Assembly: GCF_009758205.1 (NCBI RefSeq)
Contig: NZ_WRXN01000005.1
Coordinates: 186,001-250,000 of the forward strand
Direction: 5' to 3'
DNA: 64,000 bases
Source: Chitinophaga tropicalis
GTDB taxonomy: Bacteria; Bacteroidota; Bacteroidia; Chitinophagales; Chitinophagaceae
Part shown: piece by piece, positions 34,153 to 42,162 of the stretch
How the letters are laid out: each line of letters begins with the position of its first letter
Numbering within the stretch: position 1 is the first letter of the stretch
Position numbers and translations under genes: made by a program
Notes under the pieces: model-generated
The model's input: the letters and a program-made list of their open reading frames with translations, nothing else
The model's database searches: none
Told to the model about the DNA's origin: nothing

Positions 34153-35586
34153 TTATTTAACTGGCGTTAAATCCATCTCTTTCGCTTTTTCCAGCAGGAA
34201 GGCGTACGCGGCCTCATAGGTGTTGGCGATGACCCCGTCCAGGATGGCTTCGCGGATGGCATTTTTAAGATCGCCCACAGCACGGGATGGAGGCAGCCCG
34301 AAGGTTTCCATGATCATCTCTCCGGTAACCGGCGGCTGCCAGTTGCGGATACGGTCACTTTCCTCTACTTCTTTAAGTCGTTGACGTACAAGTTCAAAAT
34401 TTTCGAGGTAACGTTTTACTTTCGCTTTGTTCTTGGAGGTGATATCTGCTTCGCAGAGCATCATCAATCCTTCAATATCATCTCCTGCATCAAACAGCAG
34501 CCGGCGTATAGCAGAGTCGGTTATATTCTCTTTTGTCAGGCTGATAGGGCGCAAATGCAGTTCTACCAGCTTTTTCACCAGGCGCATACTTTCATGCAGC
34601 GGCAGTTTCATTTTGGAAAAGATACGGGGTACCATCTTACCTCCCACCGCATCGTGCCCATGGAAAGTCCAGCCATGGCCCTGCTCAAAACGTTTGGTAG
34701 CCGGTTTACCTATATCGTGCAGCAGGGCAGCCCAGCGCAGCCATAAATCGCGCGTATTGCGGGAAATATTATCCACTACCTGCAGGGTGTGATAGAAATT
34801 ATCTTTATGCCCTTTGCCTTCCAGCATCTCCACGCCTACCAGGTCTATCATCTGGGGCAGGATGATCTTCATGATACCTGCTTTATATAACAGGTCCAGT
34901 CCTACGGAAGGTACCGGCGACAGCATGATCTTATTGAACTCGTCCGTGATCCTTTCCTGGGAGATGATCTTTATCCTTTCAGCATTGTCCTTTATAGCTT
35001 TAAATGCTTCAGGAGCAATGACAAATTGCAGCTGGGAAGCGAAGCGGATAGCCCGCATCATACGCAGCGGATCGTCTATGAATGTCTGTTCCGGTTCCAG
35101 CGGGGTACGGATGATCTTTGCATCCATATCTGCCAGTCCGTTAAAAGGATCCAACAGGCTGCCATAGTCTTCTTCATTGAGGCTGATAGCCAGCGCATTA
35201 ATGGTAAAATCCCTGCGCAGCTGATCGTCTCTCAATGTACCCGGCTCTACTTCAGGATTCCTGGAATTGTGCCGGTAGCTTTCTTTCCTGGCGCCAACAA
35301 ATTCAATTTCAAGGTCGTTTGTTTTCACCTGGGCCGTACCATATGTCTTAAAAAAGCTGACAGGTGCGTTATCAAACAACTCTCCTACTTTATGTGCAAG
35401 GGCAATACCATCTCCTACACATACCACATCCATGTCTTTGGTCCGTCTGTTCAGTAGTTTATCCCGCACAAAGCCCCCGATCAGATAACAGGGCACACCC
35501 AGTTCCCTGGCGGCTAACGCTATCTGTTCCAATACTTTCCGTTCCTGTAAAGTACAGGGAATATCTATAGGCTTTCTACTGATCAT
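34153..35586 (-). CDS. cca: CCA tRNA nucleotidyltransferase / poly(A) polymerase-family protein with HD domain
   Basis: A 477-residue class II nucleotidyltransferase. The start at 35586 ([19 protein letters not shown]) is preferred over 35631 because an exact minus-strand TACTTTTG box sits at 35609-35602, just upstream of it. The head domain shows the flexible loop and catalytic DxD in [24 protein letters not shown], with [10 protein letters not shown] and [18 protein letters not shown]-terminal HD domain follows ([23 protein letters not shown]). It repairs or adds the 3' CCA of tRNA. It lies downstream of tsaC and upstream of the pRiA4b-like gene and miaA. Confidence 0.93.
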   Translation of the reverse strand: MISRKPIDIPCTLQERKVLEQIALAARELGVPCYLIGGFVRDKLLNRRTKDMDVVCVGDGIALAHKVGELFDNAPVSFFKTYGTAQVKTNDLEIEFVGARKESYRHNSRNPEVEPGTLRDDQLRRDFTINALAISLNEEDYGSLLDPFNGLADMDAKIIRTPLEPEQTFIDDPLRMMRAIRFASQLQFVIAPEAFKAIKDNAERIKIISQERITDEFNKIMLSPVPSVGLDLLYKAGIMKIILPQMIDLVGVEMLEGKGHKDNFYHTLQVVDNISRNTRDLWLRWAALLHDIGKPATKRFEQGHGWTFHGHDAVGGKMVPRIFSKMKLPLHESMRLVKKLVELHLRPISLTKENITDSAIRRLLFDAGDDIEGLMMLCEADITSKNKAKVKRYLENFELVRQRLKEVEESDRIRNWQPPVTGEMIMETFGLPPSRAVGDLKNAIREAILDGVIANTYEAAYAFLLEKAKEMDLTPVK

Positions 35587-35601
35587 AAATGAATAAAACC
35601 G

Positions 35602-35609
35602 CAAAAGTA
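35602..35609 (-). promoter_or_regulatory. Candidate -7 box of cca
   Basis: Minus strand TACTTTTG, an exact TAnnTTTG match 15 bases upstream of the preferred cca start codon. It supports the shorter start. Confidence 0.45.
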
Positions 35610-35648
35610 GGATTTTTAGTCCATAGACCATAGTCCAAGGTTGGAAGA

Positions 35649-36221
35649 CTAGGGCCTTATCACGGTAACGCTGCCATCACGGTGCATTTTGATAATGCGG
35701 GAGGCTTGCCTGGGCGTCGTATCGCCTTGCCTGTAAGAAACAACATAATCTACGCCATCTTTTATAACAGGATCTATATCGCCATAGAAAGCAGGCGATG
35801 GTTGTCCGCTGAGATTGGCGGAAGTAGATACCAGCGGTTTACGCAGTCTTTTTACAAGATGCCGGCAGAAGGGATCTTTCACTATGCGGATGGCAACGGT
35901 GCCATCTTCATTGATCACATTCGGGGCAAGGTCCAGCGCTCCTTCGTATATCACTGTGGTGGGACGGTCAAACCCGGCAATAATATCTGCTATATCCGGA
36001 CTGGGATGCGCTACATATTTCAGGAGGTCTCTCACCTCAGCCAGTAATATGACCAGGCTTTTAGCTTCCGGCCGCTGCTTAAGGGCAAAGACCTTTTTAA
36101 CGGCATTTTCGTCTGTTGCATCGCATCCTATCCCCCATATTGTATCGGTAGGATAAAGGATCAGTCCTCCGTTACGTAGCGCCTGCAGGGAGGCTGTTAC
36201 ATCGTTCTCGAAATCAGTCAT
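35649..36221 (-). CDS. tsaC: L-threonylcarbamoyladenylate synthase (YrdC/Sua5 family)
   Basis: A 190-residue YrdC-domain enzyme that makes threonylcarbamoyl-AMP for the t6A37 modification of ANN-decoding tRNAs. The signature [21 protein letters not shown] (about 15-35) and [13 protein letters not shown] (about 48-60) bind ATP and carbonate/threonine. [19 protein letters not shown] is the SxN motif region. Only the YrdC domain is present, without the Sua5 C-terminal domain. It starts 3 bases after the glycosyltransferase stop codon, so the two genes share a transcript. Confidence 0.95.
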   Translation of the reverse strand: MTDFENDVTASLQALRNGGLILYPTDTIWGIGCDATDENAVKKVFALKQRPEAKSLVILLAEVRDLLKYVAHPSPDIADIIAGFDRPTTVIYEGALDLAPNVINEDGTVAIRIVKDPFCRHLVKRLRKPLVSTSANLSGQPSPAFYGDIDPVIKDGVDYVVSYRQGDTTPRQASRIIKMHRDGSVTVIRP

Positions 36222-36224
36222 ACT

Positions 36225-37355
36225 TTATAAACTTTCATAGACCTTCATTACTTCCGCGGCGCATTTCTCCCGCGTAAATAACTGGGCATGTACCCATCCT
36301 TTCTCTTTCATATCAGTGGCCAGTGCTTTATCACTGGCTATACGCCGCATAGCTTCTGCCAGCGTACCAGGTTGTAAAGGATCAATATATAATGCAGCAT
36401 CACCAGCTGTTTCACCGAAGCAGGAGCCTGCTGAAGTGATGACAGGTGTGCGGCTCCACAGGGCTTCCAGGATGGGAATGCCAAAGCCTTCGAATATAGA
36501 GGGATAGATCAGCGCTTCCGCACCCTGGTATAACAGGGGCACATCAGCATCAACGATCCGTGCCTGTTCATTCAGCCAGATAACGCGGTCTTTCAGGTCA
36601 TGCTGTTCAATAAATGCCTTCACTTTTTTCTTGTAGGTGCTGCCGCCGCCAAGTACTACCAGCGGAATATCCACCTCTCCTTTCAGCTGTAACATGGCAT
36701 TCAGGATACCCAGCAGGTTTTTCCGTTCAATGATAGAACCTACATACAGGAAATAAACGGGGGGGAGCCTGTAACGGGATTTCATTGCCTCTATAGCTGC
36801 GTCTTCGCTCACCTTTCCAAATGCTTCGTCGCAGCTCTGGTAGGCTACCACTATTTTCTCCGCCGGTGTTTTATAGTAATGAATGATATCCTGCCTGGTC
36901 TGTTCGCTGATGGCAATCACTTTATCTGCATGTTCACAGGCATATTTAGCCTTACGGCGGTAAGTCATGACATCGATGGGATTGTACTGACCGGGGTATC
37001 TTTCAAAGATCAGATCATGCATGGTCACCACGCTTTTTACGCCGCTTTCATGGATGCCAAAGGGAACTTCATGGCTCAACCCATGATAGATGTCCATGTT
37101 CTTCTGCACCAGCTCTCCTACTACATACTTGCTGCGCCATGCGCTGCGAAACCAGCGGTGCAGCAGCTTCTGGGGCAGCACGGAGTGCATGTTGGCATAA
37201 ACGGAGGCATTGTACATGCCTGTAAGCTTAGGCGCATACAGGTAGTAATTATGCATAGGATAATACGTGGCAAGGGAAGATATCAGCGTGCGGCTGTAAT
37301 TTCCCAATCCTGTATTGTTCTGGTAAACCCGTTTGGCATCAAAGGCGATGTTCAT
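36225..37355 (-). CDS. Glycosyltransferase family 4 protein
   Basis: A 376-residue GT-B fold retaining glycosyltransferase. The N-terminal domain opens with MNIAFDAKRVYQNNTGLGNYSR, the GT4 acceptor-side glycine-rich loop. The C-terminal nucleotide-sugar domain has VGSIIERKNLLGIL (about 204-217) and the EX7E motif in IYPSIFEGFGIPILEALW. Donor and acceptor are not evident. It has no polysaccharide-gene neighbours, being located upstream of tsaC. It is divergent from dapD with an 83-base shared promoter region. Confidence 0.92.
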   Translation of the reverse strand: MNIAFDAKRVYQNNTGLGNYSRTLISSLATYYPMHNYYLYAPKLTGMYNASVYANMHSVLPQKLLHRWFRSAWRSKYVVGELVQKNMDIYHGLSHEVPFGIHESGVKSVVTMHDLIFERYPGQYNPIDVMTYRRKAKYACEHADKVIAISEQTRQDIIHYYKTPAEKIVVAYQSCDEAFGKVSEDAAIEAMKSRYRLPPVYFLYVGSIIERKNLLGILNAMLQLKGEVDIPLVVLGGGSTYKKKVKAFIEQHDLKDRVIWLNEQARIVDADVPLLYQGAEALIYPSIFEGFGIPILEALWSRTPVITSAGSCFGETAGDAALYIDPLQPGTLAEAMRRIASDKALATDMKEKGWVHAQLFTREKCAAEVMKVYESL

Positions 37356-37412
37356 GGTAGTGTTTAAAGGGTAGTAAAGGTAAGAAATAGCTACTAGCTT
37401 ATGTCTTTTGCT

Positions 37413-37420
37413 TATGTTTG
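37413..37420 (+). promoter_or_regulatory. Candidate -7 box of dapD
   Basis: TATGTTTG matches TAnnTTTG exactly, 18 bases upstream of the dapD start codon in the divergent interval with the glycosyltransferase gene. Confidence 0.45.
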
Positions 37421-37438
37421 TGAAAAATTTCTTTACAG

Positions 37439-38251
37439 ATGGAGCAAAAACAACAAATACTGGCCGCCTGGAACGACCGCAGCTTACTGCAGGAAAGCCG
37501 TTACAGCGACGCTATAAAATGCGTGATCGAGGCTGTAGACAAAGGCAAAGTCAGAGTGGCAGAACCTACGGAAAATGGTTGGGTAGTGAATGAGTGGGTA
37601 AAACAAGCCATCCTGATGTACTTTGCCATACAACCAATGGAAACCATAGATCTCTCTCCATTCGAGTTCTATGATAAAATGAAACTGAAATCCAATTATA
37701 AGGACCTGGGCGTACGTGTGGTACCTCACGCCATTGCCCGCTACGGTGCTTTCATTGGTAAGGGCGCTATCCTGATGCCTTCTTACGTGAATATCGGCGC
37801 TTATGTAGATGAGGGTACCATGGTAGATACCTGGGCTACTGTAGGCTCCTGTGCACAGATCGGCAAGCATGTTCACCTGAGTGGTGGTGTTGGTATTGGC
37901 GGTGTGCTGGAACCTCTGCAGGCAAGCCCGGTTATCATTGAAGATGGTTGTTTTATCGGTTCCCGTTGTATAGTTGTGGAAGGTGTTGTTGTAGAGAAAG
38001 AAGCTGTACTGGGTGCTAATGTGGTATTGACGCAGAGCACCAAAATCATTGATGTGAGCGGCACAGAGCCTGTAGAATACAAAGGCCGTGTACCGGCACG
38101 CAGCGTGGTAATTCCTGGTACTTACGCCAAGAAATTCCCTGCAGGCGAATATAATGTTAACTGTGCACTGATCATTGGTCAGCGTAAAGCTTCAACAGAT
38201 CTGAAAACCAGCCTGAACGATACACTGAGGGAATTCAACGTATCTGTATAA
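37439..38251 (+). CDS. dapD: 2,3,4,5-tetrahydropyridine-2,6-dicarboxylate N-succinyltransferase
   Basis: A 270-residue left-handed beta-helix acyltransferase of the diaminopimelate/lysine pathway, which transfers succinyl from succinyl-CoA to tetrahydrodipicolinate. Hexapeptide repeats run from AFIGKGAILMPSYVNIGAYVDEG through GCFIGSRCIVVEGVVVEKEAVLGANVVLT (about 102-205). VVPHAIARYGAFIG is the DapD entry to the helix, and RVPARSVVIPGTYAKKFPAGEYNVNCALI closes it. Length is standard. Confidence 0.97.
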   Translation: MEQKQQILAAWNDRSLLQESRYSDAIKCVIEAVDKGKVRVAEPTENGWVVNEWVKQAILMYFAIQPMETIDLSPFEFYDKMKLKSNYKDLGVRVVPHAIARYGAFIGKGAILMPSYVNIGAYVDEGTMVDTWATVGSCAQIGKHVHLSGGVGIGGVLEPLQASPVIIEDGCFIGSRCIVVEGVVVEKEAVLGANVVLTQSTKIIDVSGTEPVEYKGRVPARSVVIPGTYAKKFPAGEYNVNCALIIGQRKASTDLKTSLNDTLREFNVSV

Positions 38252-38276
38252 GGTTAATGATATTCATATTTCTGAG

Positions 38277-38306
38277 GCCGCCAGGATAATTTCTGGCGGC
38301 TTTTTT
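38277..38306 (+). terminator. Terminator after dapD
   Basis: GCCGCCAG (38277-38284) pairs perfectly with CTGGCGGC (38293-38300), followed by six T residues. Confidence 0.92.
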
Positions 38307-38315
38307 ATATTAATA

Positions 38316-38346
38316 TTTGGAATATTTAAAAAAGATTGTACCTTTG
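38316..38346 (+). promoter_or_regulatory. Canonical Bacteroidota promoter of tRNA-Leu
   Basis: TTTG (38316-38319), exactly 19 bases, then TACCTTTG (38339-38346). This fits the TTTG-N19-TAnnTTTG consensus of the Bacteroidota primary sigma factor in sequence and spacing. The start of transcription would fall near 38353, giving a leader of about 19 bases before the tRNA. Confidence 0.85.
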
Positions 38347-38371
38347 CAATCCCTTAACACGGAATCAAGAT

Positions 38372-38458
38372 GCCCAGATGGCGAAATTGGTAGACGCACT
38401 GTGTTCAGGTCGCAGCGCTCGCAAGGGTGTGCTGGTTCGAATCCAGTTCTGGGCACCA
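38372..38458 (+). tRNA. tRNA-Leu (anticodon CAG)
   Basis: An 87-base class II tRNA with CCA encoded. The acceptor stem GCCCAGA (38372-38378) pairs with TCTGGGC (38448-38454), then discriminator A and CCA (38456-38458). The anticodon stem CTGTG/CGCAG encloses loop TTCAGGT with anticodon CAG at 38406-38408. A long variable arm follows, as in Leu tRNAs, then a T arm GCTGG-TTCGAAT-CCAGT. It is flanked by a consensus promoter and a terminator, so it is a separate transcription unit. Confidence 0.96.
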
Positions 38459-38468
38459 AAAATTGGCG

Positions 38469-38500
38469 AAAAGGCTAGAGTTTTACTCTGGCCTTTTCTT
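38469..38500 (+). terminator. Terminator after tRNA-Leu
   Basis: AAAAGGCTAGAG (38469-38480) pairs with CTCTGGCCTTTT (38486-38497) with one G-T pair, followed by T-rich sequence. Confidence 0.8.
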
Positions 38501-38531
38501 GTTTTAGGTAGTTTAGATGTATTTTTAATGT

Positions 38532-39620
38532 ATGAGAATTAAGAAACTTCATATCAGAAACTTTAAATCTCTGGTGGATTTCGAATTGGAGAACCTACCA
38601 GCTTTTGCTGCCATTGTTGGTCCTAATGCAAGCGGCAAGAGTAATATTTTTGAAGCGTTGGAGTTCACTAATTATGTTTGTCGATTCCCTTTTGAAGCTA
38701 CCTCTTTTTTTGGAGGGATAAAAAGTATTTATTCCTACCAGGCTCCTGCAAATAGCCCTCTGAGATTCAATTATCAGTTTGATGACAATATTCTGATCGA
38801 TTTTACATTTTTGTTGACGAAGCAAAAAATTGATGGCTTTGATGATACATATGCAATAGCCTCCTCTCCTGTTTTAACCCTGGAAAATGAAGAAGATAAG
38901 TTTACGGTCCTTGACATTAGAGATAAGACTAAGCGGGAAGCTTTTCTAACTATATTGAAAAACAAACAGCTTTCATACAATAACGAATTTGAGATCTTCA
39001 TTGATAATTTTTCAAGATTATTTGTTGGAAAAACCTTTTTAAACAGGAGTTCTCAACTACAATCCAGGTTACATACAGACGCTTCTAACCTGTCTCAGAT
39101 CCTTGGGCAAATTCTCGATGATAAGGCCCGAAAAGATGAATTTGTAGAATGGCTGCAAATCCTGATTCCTGAGTTTAAAAACATTGAAATAAAGAAATCC
39201 AATCTGGATGGCAGTTTTGAGTTTTTTCTATATGAAAAGACATCAGACAAACCATTTCCGAAATACCTGATATCTGACGGTACAAACAATATACTCGCTT
39301 TAATGGCTGCTGTATACCAGACCGATAAGCCACAGTTTTTATGTATTGAGGAACCCGAGAATGGGCTGCATCCACAGGCTATACAGCTATTAGTAGATTT
39401 CTTCCGGGAAAAAAGTGAGGAGAAAGGACATCACATATTGTTGAACACACACTCCCAAACACTGGTGAGATGCCTGGAGCCTCAAGAAATTATCCTGGTG
39501 AATAAAGTAAATGGAGCTACTATTGCCAAACAACTAACCAAAGAAGATGCTGTTAACATAAAGACAGACGAAGCATGGCTTTCAAATGCTTTTGGAGGAG
39601 GCGTTCTATGGTCAAAATAG
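38532..39620 (+). CDS. AAA/ABC-type ATPase (AAA_21, OLD/SMC-like), candidate defence component
   Basis: A 362-residue ATPase. Walker A is GPNASGKS (residues 30-37) after the typical IRNFKSLVDFELENL start. The C-terminal part has the ABC-type Walker B/D-loop FLCIEEPENGLHPQA (about 268-282) and the switch His in LLNTHSQTLVRCLEP. There is no fused Toprim or nuclease domain; instead the stop codon overlaps the start of a DUF4276/Toprim-like gene by 13 bases. ATPase plus Toprim-like pairs are recurrent in phage-defence systems (OLD, Gabija and PARIS are related themes). The pair lies directly after a tRNA-Leu gene in AT-rich DNA, which suggests acquisition by transfer. Confidence 0.85.
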   Translation: MRIKKLHIRNFKSLVDFELENLPAFAAIVGPNASGKSNIFEALEFTNYVCRFPFEATSFFGGIKSIYSYQAPANSPLRFNYQFDDNILIDFTFLLTKQKIDGFDDTYAIASSPVLTLENEEDKFTVLDIRDKTKREAFLTILKNKQLSYNNEFEIFIDNFSRLFVGKTFLNRSSQLQSRLHTDASNLSQILGQILDDKARKDEFVEWLQILIPEFKNIEIKKSNLDGSFEFFLYEKTSDKPFPKYLISDGTNNILALMAAVYQTDKPQFLCIEEPENGLHPQAIQLLVDFFREKSEEKGHHILLNTHSQTLVRCLEPQEIILVNKVNGATIAKQLTKEDAVNIKTDEAWLSNAFGGGVLWSK

Positions 39621-40192
39621 GTTTTATTGTAGAAGGGCAAACTGAGTTAATCCTGATCCAATCCACAGCATTTAAAAACTTTCTTTCCCATAATAATATT
39701 GAACTGGTAAACGTCATTAATGCAGATGGCTCCGGCAATCTGTTACCACACAATATTGAAGGATATATTCAGATACTGGAAAAAAGTGGTGCAGAGAAAA
39801 TATTTATATTGACAGACCTGGATAGGGATATTTGTATTACCAAAACAAAAGAACGAATTTCAGCACGCCCGCAGGATATTGTTATCATTGCTGTCAAAAC
39901 CATTGAAGCCTGGTTTCTTGCATGTACGCCAGTAATGCAATTACTGCTGGATGATATGACTTTTTCCTTTCCTGAACCGGAGAAGGAAGATGTTCCTTTC
40001 CAAACTATTAATGATTTATTAATCCATTACACAGGCAGAGGAATTGGCAGAGCCGCAGGGAAAATAAAACTGGTAACACGGTTATTGAAGCTGGGACTGG
40101 ACCTGAGCTTGTCAGCCAGTCATGCAAACTGTCCCAGTGTTAAATATTTCATGCAGAAAATCAGTGAAGTTGCCAGGACCGCTACAGCTTAA
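39608..40192 (+). CDS. DUF4276/Toprim-like protein, partner of the AAA ATPase
   Basis: A 194-residue protein from the ATG at 39608; the frame is open to 39575, but that extension lies inside the ATPase gene and adds no conserved sequence. It resembles DUF4276, a Toprim-like fold: VEGQTE with Glu9, TDLDRD with Asp70 and Asp72, and KTIEAWFLA with Glu100 are the likely metal-binding acidic residues. Such residues would support nuclease activity, but this is inferred. Its start overlaps the ATPase stop by 13 bases, so the two are translationally coupled. It may be the effector of a two-gene defence module. Confidence 0.8.
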   Translation: MVKIGFIVEGQTELILIQSTAFKNFLSHNNIELVNVINADGSGNLLPHNIEGYIQILEKSGAEKIFILTDLDRDICITKTKERISARPQDIVIIAVKTIEAWFLACTPVMQLLLDDMTFSFPEPEKEDVPFQTINDLLIHYTGRGIGRAAGKIKLVTRLLKLGLDLSLSASHANCPSVKYFMQKISEVARTATA

Positions 40193-40264
40193 AAAACATT
40201 AGAACTTATTGAATTGCGACACGCCGGTTTCGTTTTGTGTCAAATCAGGTAAAATTAACAAAAA

Positions 40265-40295
40265 TTTGATACTATTATAAATTTTACTAATTTCA
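40265..40295 (+). promoter_or_regulatory. Candidate promoter of the phosphoethanolamine transferase gene
   Basis: TTTG (40265-40268), 19 bases, then TAATTTCA (40288-40295): spacing is exact, but the -7 box matches TAnnTTTG only in TA and TT. It lies 30 bases before the start codon. Confidence 0.4.
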
Positions 40296-40324
40296 GCGCC
40301 ATTTTTTGTTTTACAAAATGGTTT

Positions 40325-41854
40325 ATGAGGTTATTAAAAGATAATATAAAAATCATTCACTTTTCTCTATTAATAAGTTGTCTTAACTTCTTATTCTTTC
40401 ATTTTCCCTTTTTCAAATTTATTTTTAATAATGTTGATTATAAGGGTTTTGGCGGCATTTCCATTATTATTTGCTTTGTTATCCTAATGGTGGTTGCAAA
40501 TTCTTTTGTCTTTTTTTTGATATTCTTTCTATTACGCTTTGTAGGAAAAATTATCCTGGCATTACTCTTTATTTTCAGCGCAATTGCAGTTTACTTTATT
40601 AATACTTATGGTATTATAATAGATGCAGAAATGATGGGTAATGTGCTAAATACCAATTATGCTGAGGCGTCTGGTTTCTTTTCCATAAAATTACTGCTCT
40701 ATATAATTCTGCTTGGTGTTATTCCTGCCATTATTATCATAAAAGCCAAAATAGTATATGTAACATTCAAGCGATTTTTAGTCATCGTTTTAGCTAGTTT
40801 ATTATTTATGCTAGCTGTAGTATTTGCGAATTCTCAAAATTGGTTGTGGGTTGATAAAAATTCAAAAGTATTAGGTGGGCTTGCAATGCCATGGAGTTAC
40901 ACAGTAAATCTCTCCCTGTTTTTTGTACATAAACAACAGGAAAATGAAAAGGAAATATTGTTGCCTGATGCTATCATAAAAGATAACCGGAAATCGGTTG
41001 TTGTCTTAGTGATAGGAGAATCCGCAAGAAGTGAAAATTTTTCTTTATACGGGTACAGTAAAAATACAAATCCATTACTTTCAAAAACCCCTGGTGTATT
41101 TCATTTTAATGCTACCTCCTGCGCCACCTATACTACTGCAGGTGTAAAGTGTATTTTAGAAGCTAAAAATACCGGCGAGTTGTATGAGATTTTACCCAAT
41201 TATTTATATAGAAATGGCGTTGAGGTTGTCTGGAGAACCACAAACTGGGGAGAACCACCTGTTCATATAAAAAATTACCTGAAAAAAGACGTGCTGATGA
41301 AAGATTGTAAAGGCGATGGATGCGACTATGATGAAGTTCTTTTAAATAACCTGAAAGAGCAAATAGCGGCAAGTACAAAAAACAAGATATTGGTAATATT
41401 GCACACAAGTACAAGTCATGGACCTGAGTATAACAAAAAATATCCGCCTCAGTTCGAAACTTTTAAGCCGGTCTGTAATAGCGTTGAATTAGCTAAATGT
41501 TCCAGTACAGAACTGATCAACGCTTATGACAATACGATTGCTTATACTGACTATATTTTATACAATGTAATTGAAGATTTAAAACAATTAAAGGAATATA
41601 GAAGTGCAATGATTTTTGTTTCCGACCATGGCGAATCTTTAGGAGAAAAAAATCTATACATGCATGGTTTGCCTTTAAGCCTGGCGCCGAAACAACAATA
41701 TGACATTCCTTTTATAGTTTGGACATCTGACAACAGTTTAAAACAACTGAAGACAGAAAATTCATTGTCACAAGACTATGTATTTCACAGTGTTTTAAAT
41801 TTTTTGAGCATACAAAGTCCTGTTTATAATGAGGGATTGAACATTTTTAAATAG
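40325..41854 (+). CDS. EptA-like lipid A phosphoethanolamine transferase
   Basis: A 509-residue inner-membrane enzyme of the alkaline-phosphatase superfamily. The N-terminal ~190 residues hold about five membrane spans. The periplasmic catalytic domain has GESARSENFSLYGYSKNTNP (about 230-249), the nucleophile Thr region TSCATYTTAGVKCIL (about 264-278; the family has a Thr here) and the metal-binding SDHGESLGEKNLYMHGLP. The family transfers phosphoethanolamine to lipid A or other glycolipids and can lower sensitivity to cationic peptides and polymyxins. The gene is markedly AT-rich compared with the core genes and lies in the tRNA-Leu-associated block. It is not an MCR variant I can name. Confidence 0.87.
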   Translation: MRLLKDNIKIIHFSLLISCLNFLFFHFPFFKFIFNNVDYKGFGGISIIICFVILMVVANSFVFFLIFFLLRFVGKIILALLFIFSAIAVYFINTYGIIIDAEMMGNVLNTNYAEASGFFSIKLLLYIILLGVIPAIIIIKAKIVYVTFKRFLVIVLASLLFMLAVVFANSQNWLWVDKNSKVLGGLAMPWSYTVNLSLFFVHKQQENEKEILLPDAIIKDNRKSVVVLVIGESARSENFSLYGYSKNTNPLLSKTPGVFHFNATSCATYTTAGVKCILEAKNTGELYEILPNYLYRNGVEVVWRTTNWGEPPVHIKNYLKKDVLMKDCKGDGCDYDEVLLNNLKEQIAASTKNKILVILHTSTSHGPEYNKKYPPQFETFKPVCNSVELAKCSSTELINAYDNTIAYTDYILYNVIEDLKQLKEYRSAMIFVSDHGESLGEKNLYMHGLPLSLAPKQQYDIPFIVWTSDNSLKQLKTENSLSQDYVFHSVLNFLSIQSPVYNEGLNIFK

Positions 41855-42050
41855 CGGACGGCTATGACGAATTCCGGTTGATGTGGAAGATAACCTGTCA
41901 GCTTCTCCAAAATACTGTGCTGGATATCTCAAAGTATGGGGAAGCTTTTTGGCACGAAGCGATTGAGTAAGGACGATGCTCTTATTTTACCCAACTTATT
42001 AAAAATCAATACCAACTGGTTCGAAAATGATTCGCTACAGGGCACACGAA
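41855..42050 (+). pseudogene. Possible decayed gene fragment(s) behind the EptA-like gene
   Basis: The 308 bases between the EptA-like and NmrA-like genes hold no intact gene. Two short stop-free stretches in different frames look protein-like: one around 41862-41970 (DGYDEFRLMWKITCQLLQ..., then a stop) and one around 41937-42050 containing LSKDDALILPNLLKINTNWF. They do not join in one frame, which fits debris of a frameshifted gene. I cannot assign a family. A terminator follows. Confidence 0.3.
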
Positions 42051-42086
42051 AAAAAGGCTTTAAGTCATTAAACTTGAAGCCTTTTT
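42051..42086. terminator. Terminator between EptA-like region and NmrA-like gene
   Basis: AAAAAGGCTTTAAGT (42051-42065) pairs with ACTTGAAGCCTTTTT (42072-42086) through a CATTAA loop with one T-G pair, between convergent transcription units. Confidence 0.8.
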
Positions 42087-42162
42087 AGTTTGAACTAATT
42101 TTATATCTACGATACAATATTCAAATCATTGATCCAAAATTGTCTAAAACGGAAGTCAATCG

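Noticed and set aside
35619..35637. Short CCATAGA/CCATAGT repeat upstream of cca
   Set aside because: Only two short units are present and no further copies were noticed in the window, so it is not reported as a repeat element.
38372..38458. Search for an attachment-site repeat of the tRNA-Leu 3' end downstream
   Set aside because: I looked for the T-arm/acceptor segment up to 43 kb and found no second copy, so no att site is claimed.
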